From Verrucomicrobiia bacterium (GTDB taxonomy: Bacteria; Verrucomicrobiota; Verrucomicrobiia; Limisphaerales; UBA8199), in NCBI GenBank assembly GCA_035946615.1, contig DASYZB010000109.1:1-47105 (forward strand): a DNA stretch of 47,105 nucleotides, given 5' to 3'. A program made the position numbers and the translations under genes. Position 1 is the stretch's first letter. Every line of letters starts with the position of its first letter. The notes beneath the pieces were generated by a model. It searched no databases. It saw only the letters and a list, made by a program, of their open reading frames with translations, and had not been told where the DNA came from. Positions 31,274 through 38,507 of this stretch are shown here, in pieces.

Positions 31274-32296
31274 ATGAAAAAAATCCGCCTGCTGGCAATT
31301 GCCGGCCTGTTCGCGCTGCCCGCCGTCCGCGCGGCCACATTCACTGAGAGTTTTTCCACCAATCCGTTGCAAAACGGTTGGCAGGTTTTCGGCCAGACGA
31401 ATCTGTTCAAGTGGGATTCGGTGGGTCAAAATCTTGCCGTCACTTGGGATTCAGCGCAAACGAACAGTTGTTTTTACCATCCCCTGGGGACCATTCTCGC
31501 CCGCGACGACGATTTCAGCGTCGCGTTTGATCTGCGGCTCAATGACTTTATGGCTGGTGTGGACCCACAGATGCCCAGCACATTCCCATTGTCAGTCGGG
31601 CTGCTCAATCTGGCTCAAGCCTCACAACCCGGTTTCCTGCGCGGCACCGGGTATAACTCCCCTGACCTGGTCGAGTTCGCCTTTTTCCCTGATCCGGGCG
31701 GTTCTTGGATATATGGGCCGTCACTCACGGCGGTCATCAGTGATGCGACCGGTTTCAACTACGCATCCGGCGGTTATGCCCCAGACAGTCTGACGACCAA
31801 CGACCTTTACCGGGTGAACCTGGCTTATACTGCCAGCAACTCCAATCTGGTGATGACCATCCTGCGTAACAACCAGATGTTTGTTTCCAATTGCATCGCC
31901 ACGTTGGGAGCCAGTTTTACGGATTTTCGCGTCGATGCCATTTCCATCAGCAGCTACAGCCAGGCAGGACAGGATACAACCATTTATACCAATGCCGACG
32001 GCAGCACGATTATCTACGCAGGGTCGCTGCTCGCGCACGGCGTGGCGGACAATTTTGTTCTCACCCTGCCGACGCCGCCGGTGCAAAATTTGACCGGCGC
32101 CCTCAGTGATGGCCTGTGGCAGGCGCAATTCACCAGCCGCAGCAACTGGCTTTACACGCTTGAACGCACGACGGATTTTGTTTCGTGGACGGACGTTTCT
32201 CTTGCCGCCAGTGGCAACGGTGCGAATCTGGTTTTGCAGGACACGAATGCGCCGGCAAGCCAGGGTTTCTATCGCGTGCGCGCCCAACGCCCATAA
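31274..32296 (+). CDS. Exported beta-rich protein under B12-riboswitch control
   Basis: A 340-residue protein with signal peptide MKKIRLLAIAGLFALPAVRA. The mature part starts TFTESFSTNPLQNGWQVFG and contains FSVAFDLRLNDFMAG and VNLAYTASNSNLVMTILRN, the pattern of a LamG/concanavalin-like beta sandwich. The end (NWLYTLERTTDFVSWTDVSL to FYRVRAQRP) is the common terminal domain of secreted proteins in this phylum. No B12-binding family is recognisable, and no TonB-dependent receptor is present. As first gene after the riboswitch it is a candidate surface corrinoid-binding or processing protein; this is inference from context. ATG 31274 is chosen for its signal peptide; the frame extends upstream through the leader. 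Confidence 0.75.
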   Translation: MKKIRLLAIAGLFALPAVRAATFTESFSTNPLQNGWQVFGQTNLFKWDSVGQNLAVTWDSAQTNSCFYHPLGTILARDDDFSVAFDLRLNDFMAGVDPQMPSTFPLSVGLLNLAQASQPGFLRGTGYNSPDLVEFAFFPDPGGSWIYGPSLTAVISDATGFNYASGGYAPDSLTTNDLYRVNLAYTASNSNLVMTILRNNQMFVSNCIATLGASFTDFRVDAISISSYSQAGQDTTIYTNADGSTIIYAGSLLAHGVADNFVLTLPTPPVQNLTGALSDGLWQAQFTSRSNWLYTLERTTDFVSWTDVSLAASGNGANLVLQDTNAPASQGFYRVRAQRP

Positions 32297-32300
32297 TCGC

Positions 32301-33089
32301 ATGACCAAAGAGAAAATCCTTTTTTGTTGGAGCGGCGGCAAGGATTCCGCATTGGCGCTGAACCGGCTCCGGCAGGACAACCGCTACGAAATCGTTTCGC
32401 TGCTCACAACCTGCAACGAGCATTTCCAGCGCGTCTCGATGCACGGTGTCCGGCTGGAGCTGCTCGACGCGCAGGCCGAAGCCATCGGGTTGCCGCTGGA
32501 AAAGGTCTTTGTCAGCCAGCGCAGCTCCAACGAGGAGTATCAACAAAAAATGTCCGCGTGCTTGCTCGCGCACAAGGCGCGCGGCGTGAGCGGTTGCGCG
32601 TTCGGCGACATTTTCCTCAAAGACCTGAAGCGTTGGCGCGATGAAAACCTGGCAAAAATCGGTATGCGCGGGATTTACCCGATTTGGAAAGTGGATTCGC
32701 GCGAACTCATTCAGGAGTTTTTTGCTCTTGGCTTTCGCACAGTCATCTGCTGCGCCAACGATGCCTATCTTGGCGAAGAAATGGTGGGGCGCAACATCGA
32801 CGAAGAATTCCTGCGCGCCCTGCCGCCGGAAGTCGATCCCTGCGGCGAAAACGGTGAGTTCCATTCGTTTGCTTTTGCGGGTCCGGTTTTCAAGCAGCCG
32901 GTGAAATTCGAACTTGGCGAGAAAGTTTACCGCCCGGTTGAAGTGACCCATCCGAGCGATTCGACTTCGGCCTACGTTTGCCCGGCTGCTCCGCGCCGCA
33001 CCAAAGGCTTTTGGTTTTGCGATTTGTTACCAGACAACACAACAGAAGAAGTTTTAACCGGCCACAAACCGGAAAGGAAACAGATATGA
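32301..33089 (+). CDS. Dph6-like PP-loop ATPase (B12-operon member)
   Basis: A 262-residue protein of the diphthine-ammonia-ligase/MJ0570 family of adenine-nucleotide alpha hydrolases. The PP-loop is FCWSGGKDSALAL (residues 8-20), and GENGEFHSFAF is the typical later motif. In archaea and eukaryotes this family amidates diphthine using ATP and ammonium. Bacteria lack diphthamide, so the bacterial role is unknown. Here it lies 4 nt after the exported protein and overlaps the next gene (ATGA), all behind a B12 riboswitch. An ATP-dependent amidation or other step in corrinoid salvage is a plausible inference, not shown by the sequence. Confidence 0.85.
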   Translation: MTKEKILFCWSGGKDSALALNRLRQDNRYEIVSLLTTCNEHFQRVSMHGVRLELLDAQAEAIGLPLEKVFVSQRSSNEEYQQKMSACLLAHKARGVSGCAFGDIFLKDLKRWRDENLAKIGMRGIYPIWKVDSRELIQEFFALGFRTVICCANDAYLGEEMVGRNIDEEFLRALPPEVDPCGENGEFHSFAFAGPVFKQPVKFELGEKVYRPVEVTHPSDSTSAYVCPAAPRRTKGFWFCDLLPDNTTEEVLTGHKPERKQI

Positions 33090-33613
33090 ACAAAAGTAGA
33101 TTCATCGTGCTCGCGGGAATGATCCTGGGAGCGGCCGCCTCGCGTTTGATCCCGCATCCCCCAAACCTCACGCCCATTGCCGCTATCGCCCTGTTTGGCG
33201 GCGCGCAGTTCGCAGATAAACGCGTTGCGTTCCTGGTGCCGCTGGCTGGGCTGCTTTTGAGCGATCTCGCTTTAGGATTTTACGCGATCACCGCGGTGGT
33301 TTATGCGAGCTTCGCGCTCACGGTTTGCCTTGGTTTTTGGGTGCGCCGCCACCGCTCCGTGCGGCGCATCGCATTAGGAGTCCTGGCAGGGGCAATTTTA
33401 TTTTTCGCGCTGACGAATTTCGGCGTTTGGGCGATTGATAGCTTGTACCCGAAAACCCTGGCGGGCCTGATCGATTGTTATGTTGCCGGCATCCCCTTCT
33501 TCCGAAATATGCTATTGGGTGATTTGCTCTATTCGACGCTGCTCTTCGGGGGATTCGCCCTCGCAGAAAGCCGTTTTGTCCTTCTGCGCGAACCTGCGTT
33601 GGGAGTCGTCTGA
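33086..33613 (+). CDS. DUF6580-type putative transport membrane protein
   Basis: A 175-residue integral membrane protein with about five hydrophobic segments: FIVLAGMILGAAASRLI, the conserved-looking PHPPNLTPIAAIALFGGAQF, VAFLVPLAGLLLSDLALGFY, GVLAGAILFFALTNFGVW and a last helix after FFRNMLLGDLLYSTLLFGGF. Size and topology resemble S-components of ECF vitamin transporters, and I assign it to the DUF6580 'putative transport protein' group from memory of its N-terminal motif. In a B12-riboswitch operon it is the best candidate for the inner-membrane corrinoid or precursor transporter. It is coupled to both neighbours by ATGA and TGATG overlaps. Confidence 0.75.
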   Translation: MNKSRFIVLAGMILGAAASRLIPHPPNLTPIAAIALFGGAQFADKRVAFLVPLAGLLLSDLALGFYAITAVVYASFALTVCLGFWVRRHRSVRRIALGVLAGAILFFALTNFGVWAIDSLYPKTLAGLIDCYVAGIPFFRNMLLGDLLYSTLLFGGFALAESRFVLLREPALGVV

Positions 33614-33813
33614 TGACCATCGAATCCCCCTGTATTGACGTCTGCCTGATGTCCGAAGACAAAACGGTCTGCATCGGCTGTTTTCGGTCGTTATCTGAAA
33701 TCGCAAACTGGGGTCGCTTGACCGATGCCGAAAAGCTTCGTGTCATCGCCGCTGCTCGAGCAAGACAGTCGGCCTCGGAACGCAAGAAGACGCCATTTGA
33801 GCAAGTCCTATGA
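33613..33813 (+). CDS. DUF1289 Cys-rich protein
   Basis: A 66-residue protein. SPCIDVCLMSEDKTVCIGCF followed by RSLSEIANW is the DUF1289 signature, with four Cys likely binding a metal or Fe-S cluster. The rest is a charged helix. Its start overlaps the previous stop (TGATG) and its stop overlaps the next start (ATGA), so it belongs to the riboswitch operon. The role of DUF1289 is unknown. Confidence 0.88.
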   Translation: MTIESPCIDVCLMSEDKTVCIGCFRSLSEIANWGRLTDAEKLRVIAAARARQSASERKKTPFEQVL

Positions 33814-34913
33814 ACCCTGCGCGCATTGTTTCCTTTCTGCCGTCGGCGACGGAAATGGCATACGCCCTTGGCCTTGGGGACCAGGTCGTTGGCGTCTCCC
33901 ATGAATGCGACTTTCCTCCAGACGCCAGGACAAAACCGGTCGTGGTTCGGTGTTCGTTGCCGGTAGAAACGATGAGCCTGCGGGAAATTGATTCTGCGGT
34001 TGCCGAATGCATCGGCCAGGGCGGCAATCTTTACGAGGTGGACCAACAGGCCATCGCGCGGCTGGCGCCAACGCACATTCTCACCCAGGCGCTGTGCCAG
34101 GTCTGCGCGCCCTCCGGCGGCGAAATCGCGCGCGCCCTCAAAGCGCTGCCCTCCAAGCCCACAATCCTCTGGTTCACGCCCCATAGCATCGAGGACGTTT
34201 TCGACAACCTTCGCGAACTGGGCAAGGCCACTGGCCGTTCGGCCAACGCCGAAGAACTTGTCACTTCCGCGCGTGTGCGTTTGCAAAGAGTCACCGACCT
34301 GACGCAAACGGCGTCGCATCGTCGCGTTTTCTGCCTCGAATGGATTGACCCATATTACTGCAGCGGCCACTGGGTGCCGGAGATGGTCGAACTTGCCGGC
34401 GGCCAGGATGCGCTTGGGCGCAAGAAAACTGATTCCGTTCGGACCAAGTGGGCGGACATCGCGGCGTGGGCGCCGGAAATTCTAATCGTGTCGCCCTGCG
34501 GTTTTGGCATCGAAAAGGCCACAGAACAGGCGAATTTGCTTTTGCAGCAGCCGGGCTGGAGCGAGCTGCCGGCGGTCCGCGATAACTGTGTTTTCGCCGT
34601 AAACGCCAACGCCTATTTCGCCCGGCCCGGCCCGCGCCTGGTGGACGGAGTGGAACTGCTCGCGCATCTGTTCCACCCGGAACTGTTCGACTGGAACGGC
34701 CCCGCAGATGCCTTTCGCGCAATTCCAACATCGAGTGCCGGCGAATCCAAAAGCCGAATCAAAACTTGCCCCCTCTGCGGCCACGCGTTCGTGTGCAAAA
34801 TGGGCGGATGCTGGTGCGATGATTTTCCACCGCTCCAGCCGTCTAGCGCGCCCGGGGCGGCTTGCCTATGTCGTGCGTGTTTGGGGGAAGCGGTTGAACG
34901 CGTGCGGCGCTGA
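33810..34913 (+). CDS. BtuF-like cobalamin-binding protein fused to a Cys-rich CWC domain
   Basis: A 367-residue fusion. Residues 1-275 are a periplasmic-binding-protein fold of the BtuF/FepB class: RIVSFLPSATEMAYALGLGD, VGVSHECDFPPDAR, and the EWIDPYYCSGHWVPEMVELA segment typical of cobalamin-binding members. There is no signal peptide; the domain begins at residue 4, so it should stay in the cytoplasm. From residue 320 a second domain starts: CPLCGHAFVCKMGGCWCDDF followed by CLCRACL, matching the Cys_rich_CWC family, probably a zinc or Fe-S site. It ends the ATGA-coupled block behind the B12 riboswitch. The likely role is intracellular corrinoid binding, with the Cys-rich part for metal or redox chemistry or interaction. 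No BtuCD genes are nearby. Confidence 0.85.
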   Translation: MNPARIVSFLPSATEMAYALGLGDQVVGVSHECDFPPDARTKPVVVRCSLPVETMSLREIDSAVAECIGQGGNLYEVDQQAIARLAPTHILTQALCQVCAPSGGEIARALKALPSKPTILWFTPHSIEDVFDNLRELGKATGRSANAEELVTSARVRLQRVTDLTQTASHRRVFCLEWIDPYYCSGHWVPEMVELAGGQDALGRKKTDSVRTKWADIAAWAPEILIVSPCGFGIEKATEQANLLLQQPGWSELPAVRDNCVFAVNANAYFARPGPRLVDGVELLAHLFHPELFDWNGPADAFRAIPTSSAGESKSRIKTCPLCGHAFVCKMGGCWCDDFPPLQPSSAPGAACLCRACLGEAVERVRR

Positions 34914-34919
34914 AAGATC

Positions 34920-35654
34920 ATGAAGCGGCGCGCCTTCACATTGATTGAACTGCTGGTGGTGATTGCCCTCATTGGGATTCTTGCGGCGCTGCTGCTGCCG
35001 GCGCTGGCCAAAGCCAGGGCATCGGCCAATCGCGCCCGATGCGCAAGCAACTTGCGTCAACTGGGCGTCGCCACGCAACTCTACTGGAGTGACAGTGGAG
35101 GGAATTGCTTCACTTATTTATACGGCCCCACTAACGGTGGTCAGGCCTATTGGTTCGGCTGGATCGGGCCGGGACCCGAAGGCCATCGGCCCTTTGACTT
35201 GTCGGTTGGGAAATTATTTCCTTATCTCAATGGCAGCGATGTGCGGCTTTGCCCGGCACTTGACCCCACGTTGGCGCAGTTCAAATTGAAGGCCACCAAT
35301 GTGGTGTTCAGTTACGGTTACAATAACTATCTCTCGGTCAGTCTCAGCCAGGCGCCGATAAATTGCAGCCGAATCAAGCGGCCAACAGAAACCGCTTTGT
35401 TTGCTGACGCCGCGCAGGTGAACGATTTCCAGGCGCCGGCTTCGCACAGCAATCCGATGTTTGAAGAATGGTATTATGTGGATAACACAGTGAATTATCC
35501 CAACGGCCATTTCCGCCATGCTCAAAAGGCCAACGTCACTTTCTGTGATGGGCATGTGGCGCTGGAATCAATGCTGTCCGGTTCGCTGGACACAAGATTG
35601 CCCAACCAATTCATCGGCAGATTGCGCCCGGAAATCTTAATCCTGCCACCGTGA
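34920..35654 (+). CDS. Prepilin-like protein with H-X9-DG domain
   Basis: A 244-residue type II pseudopilin-like protein. The N-terminal cleavage/methylation motif is [20 protein letters not shown], with Phe as +1 after Ala and Glu at +5. The C-terminal H-X9-DG motif is in [15 protein letters not shown]. Such proteins are abundant in Planctomycetes and Verrucomicrobia and are thought to assemble in or be exported by a type II-like pseudopilus; individual functions are unknown. It begins 6 nt after the BtuF-CWC stop, so it could be read from the B12 operon, but it may be an unrelated neighbour. Confidence 0.88.
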   Translation: MKRRAFTLIELLVVIALIGILAALLLPALAKARASANRARCASNLRQLGVATQLYWSDSGGNCFTYLYGPTNGGQAYWFGWIGPGPEGHRPFDLSVGKLFPYLNGSDVRLCPALDPTLAQFKLKATNVVFSYGYNNYLSVSLSQAPINCSRIKRPTETALFADAAQVNDFQAPASHSNPMFEEWYYVDNTVNYPNGHFRHAQKANVTFCDGHVALESMLSGSLDTRLPNQFIGRLRPEILILPP

Positions 35655-35727
35655 GAGCGGCATTCATTCAGGATTATTGCGCCGCGCCTTCCTTTGCTCT
35701 GGGCGGGCTTGGCCTCGCGCTGAGCCG

Positions 35728-36534
35728 TCAGCCTGGCGTTCCTGAATTCCCCTCCCGTTCTGTCATCAACAATTCCTGCACCAGCTCGCCACTGGCCTCT
35801 TCGACCTGTTGCCACGCGCCCAGCACACGGAACTGTTTGCCCTCGATGATGGCAAATTGATGCGCCCGGGTTTTCCAGGGGCGCAAGTCTGCAGTCGTGG
35901 CAACCAGGGTCATGGCCTTTCCGCCGAACAAGGGATGGCCTTGTAACAATTTGTCTAGAAAATCCAGCCACCACTGCAAGTGCCGCAGGTCCAGCCCGGC
36001 GAGGGGATTATCCACCAGCAATATCTCCGGGCGCAGCATCAGGGCCCGGGCCAGGCCGACCCGCTTCTGCCAGTTCGGTCCGATGGCGCCCGGGGTGCTG
36101 TCGGCCCAAGGCTCCAGCTCCATCGCCTTAAGCACGGCGCGCACATCCGGTTCGGCCTCGGCTGGGGTCAGATTCCGATGGTAGCGCAACGGCAGCGAGA
36201 CATTCTCGCTCACCGTCAGGTGATTGAACAATTGGCCGCCGTCGAACACCAGACCCAGGCGCAGGCGCTGGTTCAGACGCGCCTGATCGAAGATTGGCAT
36301 GTCTTCTCCGAACAAGCGATAGCGTCCGCTCAGGGGCGGCAGCACGCCGCCGGTCATCATGAGGAAATCGCTCTTGCCGGAGCCCTGGAGGCCGGCTACG
36401 ACCCAGTAATCGCCCGCCTGCACCGACCAGTGGATGCCTTCGGCGGCGACGAGGCTGGGGTCGAGCATTGACCCGGCGGCGACGTCCTCCATCTGGATAA
36501 CCGGGAGCTGGAGTTGAGGGGCAGGCGAGTCCAT
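35728..36534 (-). CDS. MlaF-like ABC ATPase with degenerate catalytic motifs
   Basis: A 268-residue ABC ATPase. Walker A is GLQGSGKSD. The signature-helix position reads GPNWQKRVGLARALML, with NWQKR where LSGGQ is expected. Walker B is ILLVDNPLAGLD: Asp175 is kept, but the catalytic Glu is Asn176 (codon AAT). These changes should slow or block ATP hydrolysis. An N-terminal 30 residues precede the core, and the end is acidic. It overlaps the MlaE gene by TGATG and is therefore its partner. It may work with regulatory ATP binding only, or pair with a second ATPase encoded elsewhere. Start ATG 36534; a TTG one codon earlier is possible. Confidence 0.8.
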   Translation of the reverse strand: MDSPAPQLQLPVIQMEDVAAGSMLDPSLVAAEGIHWSVQAGDYWVVAGLQGSGKSDFLMMTGGVLPPLSGRYRLFGEDMPIFDQARLNQRLRLGLVFDGGQLFNHLTVSENVSLPLRYHRNLTPAEAEPDVRAVLKAMELEPWADSTPGAIGPNWQKRVGLARALMLRPEILLVDNPLAGLDLRHLQWWLDFLDKLLQGHPLFGGKAMTLVATTADLRPWKTRAHQFAIIEGKQFRVLGAWQQVEEASGELVQELLMTEREGNSGTPG

Positions 36535-37394
36535 CAAGTCGCGAGATAAATGATGATGAACAGCGCGTCAATGAGCACGCAGGCTATGACGCTCTGGGCG
36601 ACCGCGCGAACCGTCGCATGTGACACCTCTTCGAGGTGGAGCGGTTGGGCCAAGCCATGATAACAGGTGACGATGGCAATAACGAATCCGAATACGAGCG
36701 TCTTAAGCGCCAGCAAGGCAAAATCCAAACCGCTCAGCGACACGGCCAGTTGCCGGAAATAATCAGCCGGCAGCAGCGGCACATTTTGGAGAAATGCCCA
36801 AAGATAGCCGCTGAACAACGCCCCGATGATCAAATAAACCGTCAGGGCGAACACACCCAAGGCCATCCCGATCACGCGCGGGACAACCAGGTAATGGACC
36901 GGGTCAATGCCCAGCGCTTCCAATGCCTCGACCTCGCCGGTGGCCCGAGCGGTGCCCAACTCGACCACGTTAGCCGTGCCGATGCGCGCCAGCACCAACA
37001 GCGCCGTGATGAGCGGTCCGAGTTCACGCACGACCACCAGCACCATGATTGTGCCCAGGTAATTGATGGCTCCAACGCGCGTCAGCCAGGAGACGCTTTG
37101 ACCTATCACCAGCAGCCCAAGGCCGGCAGCCACAAACAAGAACATCGGCAGCAAGCGCAGGCCCGCCCGCGCCGTCTCGCGATGGATGAGCGGCCAAACC
37201 ACATGCCGCGCTGAGCGGAACTTGGCGAGGATGACGCCTAATGTGATGAGCGTGAAAGCGCCCAAACCCTGGACGGTTAGCAGCAGGCGAAGGAGGCTGC
37301 GGCCCAGGTAATGCGTGAAGGTCGGTGGCAAAGGCAAACGCCACAGGGCGCGCACATGGCGTGAATCAAACGCGCTGGCATTCCCTTTTTCCAC
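36534..37394 (-). CDS. MlaE-type ABC transporter permease
   Basis: A 286-residue membrane protein with about six transmembrane segments, for example FTLITLGVILAKF, MFLFVAAGLGLLVIGQSV and GMALGVFALTVYLIIGALFSGYL. The MlaE signature is IMVLVVVRELGPLITALLVL followed by VVELGTARATGEVEALEALG and DPVHYLVVPRVIGMA. It is the permease of an MCE-type lipid transporter, with its ATPase directly downstream. No MCE-domain (MlaD) gene accompanies it; the only one here is at 22721, whose locus in turn lacks an ATPase. The start is GTG 37394, just after a 14-bp perfect palindrome. Confidence 0.87.
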   Translation of the reverse strand: MEKGNASAFDSRHVRALWRLPLPPTFTHYLGRSLLRLLLTVQGLGAFTLITLGVILAKFRSARHVVWPLIHRETARAGLRLLPMFLFVAAGLGLLVIGQSVSWLTRVGAINYLGTIMVLVVVRELGPLITALLVLARIGTANVVELGTARATGEVEALEALGIDPVHYLVVPRVIGMALGVFALTVYLIIGALFSGYLWAFLQNVPLLPADYFRQLAVSLSGLDFALLALKTLVFGFVIAIVTCYHGLAQPLHLEEVSHATVRAVAQSVIACVLIDALFIIIYLAT

Positions 37395-37398
37395 AACC

Positions 37399-37412
37399 CC
37401 AACGTACGTTGG
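37399..37412. promoter_or_regulatory. 14-bp perfect palindrome before the mlaE-like gene
   Basis: CCAACGTACGTTGG lies 4 nt upstream of the GTG start of the permease, between it and comF. It could be an operator or a small hairpin hiding the ribosome-binding region. Confidence 0.4.
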
Positions 37413-37460
37413 CCGCTAAAACCGGTCAAAGGCAATTTCCAGGAACCAGCCTTCTAAATT

Positions 37461-38204
37461 TCAAATTCCGCGCGCAACTGTCCAGACACAAACTTCATCG
37501 GCGCCGCCGGCGCACAAAACCCGTGCGCAGGCGCTAGTGGTTGCGCCGGTAGTAAAGACGTCATCCACCAATAACAACCGCTCGCCATTCAGGCGGGCTC
37601 CCTTGCGCAGGGCGAAGGCGCGATTCACGTTGGCCAGGCGGTCCTCGCGGTTCAGGAGGGTTTGGGTGCGGGTTGGGAGCACGCGTCGCAGGATTCTGGT
37701 GTTCAGGGGAATTTGTGCGGCCGCGCTCAGCCGTTTGCCGAGGCGAGCAGCCTGGTTGAATTCCCGTTCCCGTTCCTTGATGGGATGCAATGGCACCGGA
37801 ACAATGGCATCCCATTTGCCCTCGAGCAATCCCGGCCCTGACGCCTTGACGAGCAACTCAGCCAGGAATGGCTCGAACCAAAGCGCGCGCCGGTACTTAT
37901 AGCGATGAATCACCTCGAGCACATTTCCTCGCGCCAGCACTGCTGAACGCGCCCAGTTAAAATGCCACTCACGCTCCTGGCAATTGGCGCACTCGAAGGT
38001 TGTGGTGATTGCGCCCTGATAAGGCAACCCGCAGCGCTCGCAAAAAGGCCGTTCGACCCATTGCACAGCAGCCCGGCAGTCCTGGCATAGGAAACACTCC
38101 GCCGGCCCTGCCCGCTGCTCTTGACAAATCTGGCACACCTCGGGATAGACAAAGCCCAGCCCGACGTTCAACCAATCTTTTGCTGATTCCAGCAGCCCGC
38201 TCAT
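37461..38204 (-). CDS. comF: ComF-family phosphoribosyltransferase-like protein
   Basis: A 247-residue protein. The N-terminus has a double zinc-ribbon: CQICQEQ, CFLCQDC, CERCG, CANC. The C-terminus is a phosphoribosyltransferase fold with the PRPP loop LLLVDDVFTTGATTSAC and the family motifs IHRYKYRRALW and PVPLHPIKEREREFNQA. ComF helps single-stranded DNA handling during natural transformation in competent bacteria; in others (GntX) the role is less clear. No other competence gene is adjacent. It is separated from the permease gene by 66 nt and could be co-transcribed with it. Confidence 0.9.
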   Translation of the reverse strand: MSGLLESAKDWLNVGLGFVYPEVCQICQEQRAGPAECFLCQDCRAAVQWVERPFCERCGLPYQGAITTTFECANCQEREWHFNWARSAVLARGNVLEVIHRYKYRRALWFEPFLAELLVKASGPGLLEGKWDAIVPVPLHPIKEREREFNQAARLGKRLSAAAQIPLNTRILRRVLPTRTQTLLNREDRLANVNRAFALRKGARLNGERLLLVDDVFTTGATTSACARVLCAGGADEVCVWTVARGI

Positions 38205-38507
38205 GCGGCTCTGCGGAAGCCTCGCGTCTCTGGCGTCTTGAGGACCAAATTCGACTGGAAGCGATTTATAGCTTTTTCAATTCTGTCTTGCACCCTTGCA
38301 TGGACAGTCTCAAAACAATTTGCTTTTGGCAATCAATATGCTGTGACATAATCCTGGTTCGAGTTTTCTGTCGAGAAAGTTCTGGTGGGTTCGTTCCCAT
38401 CGGCAAGCATTTTGGGCTATTTATTAGCAGCCGCAAAAGCGGCAGGACCGCGCGGCTAAAAGCGCCAGCCGGTGGAGTGTGCTGAAACGGGCCACCGGAA
38501 ACCAATA
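38205..38507. other. Leader/promoter region of the giant protein gene
   Basis: This 303-bp gap between comF and the giant ORF contains an AT-rich stretch at 38260-38350 (CAATTTGCTTTTGGCAATCA and TGACATAATCC), where a promoter is likely. A folded leader follows at 38401-38498, reported separately. No gene is seen. Confidence 0.45.
38401..38498 (+). promoter_or_regulatory. Candidate structured mRNA leader (riboswitch-like)
   Basis: Helix 1 is TTAGC/GCTAA (38424-38428 with 38455-38459), enclosing a GCCGC-AAAA-GCGGC tetraloop hairpin (38430-38443) and an asymmetric AGGACCGCGC strand. Helix 2 is CCGGTGG/CCACCGG (38469-38498), ending 9 nt before the ATG and containing the GGAAA that could serve the ribosome. 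The layout recalls the two-arm c-di-GMP-I (GEMM) aptamer, but the conserved GEMM bases (GGCAAACC, GGGACGCAAAGCC) are not matched, so identity is open. Confidence 0.35.
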
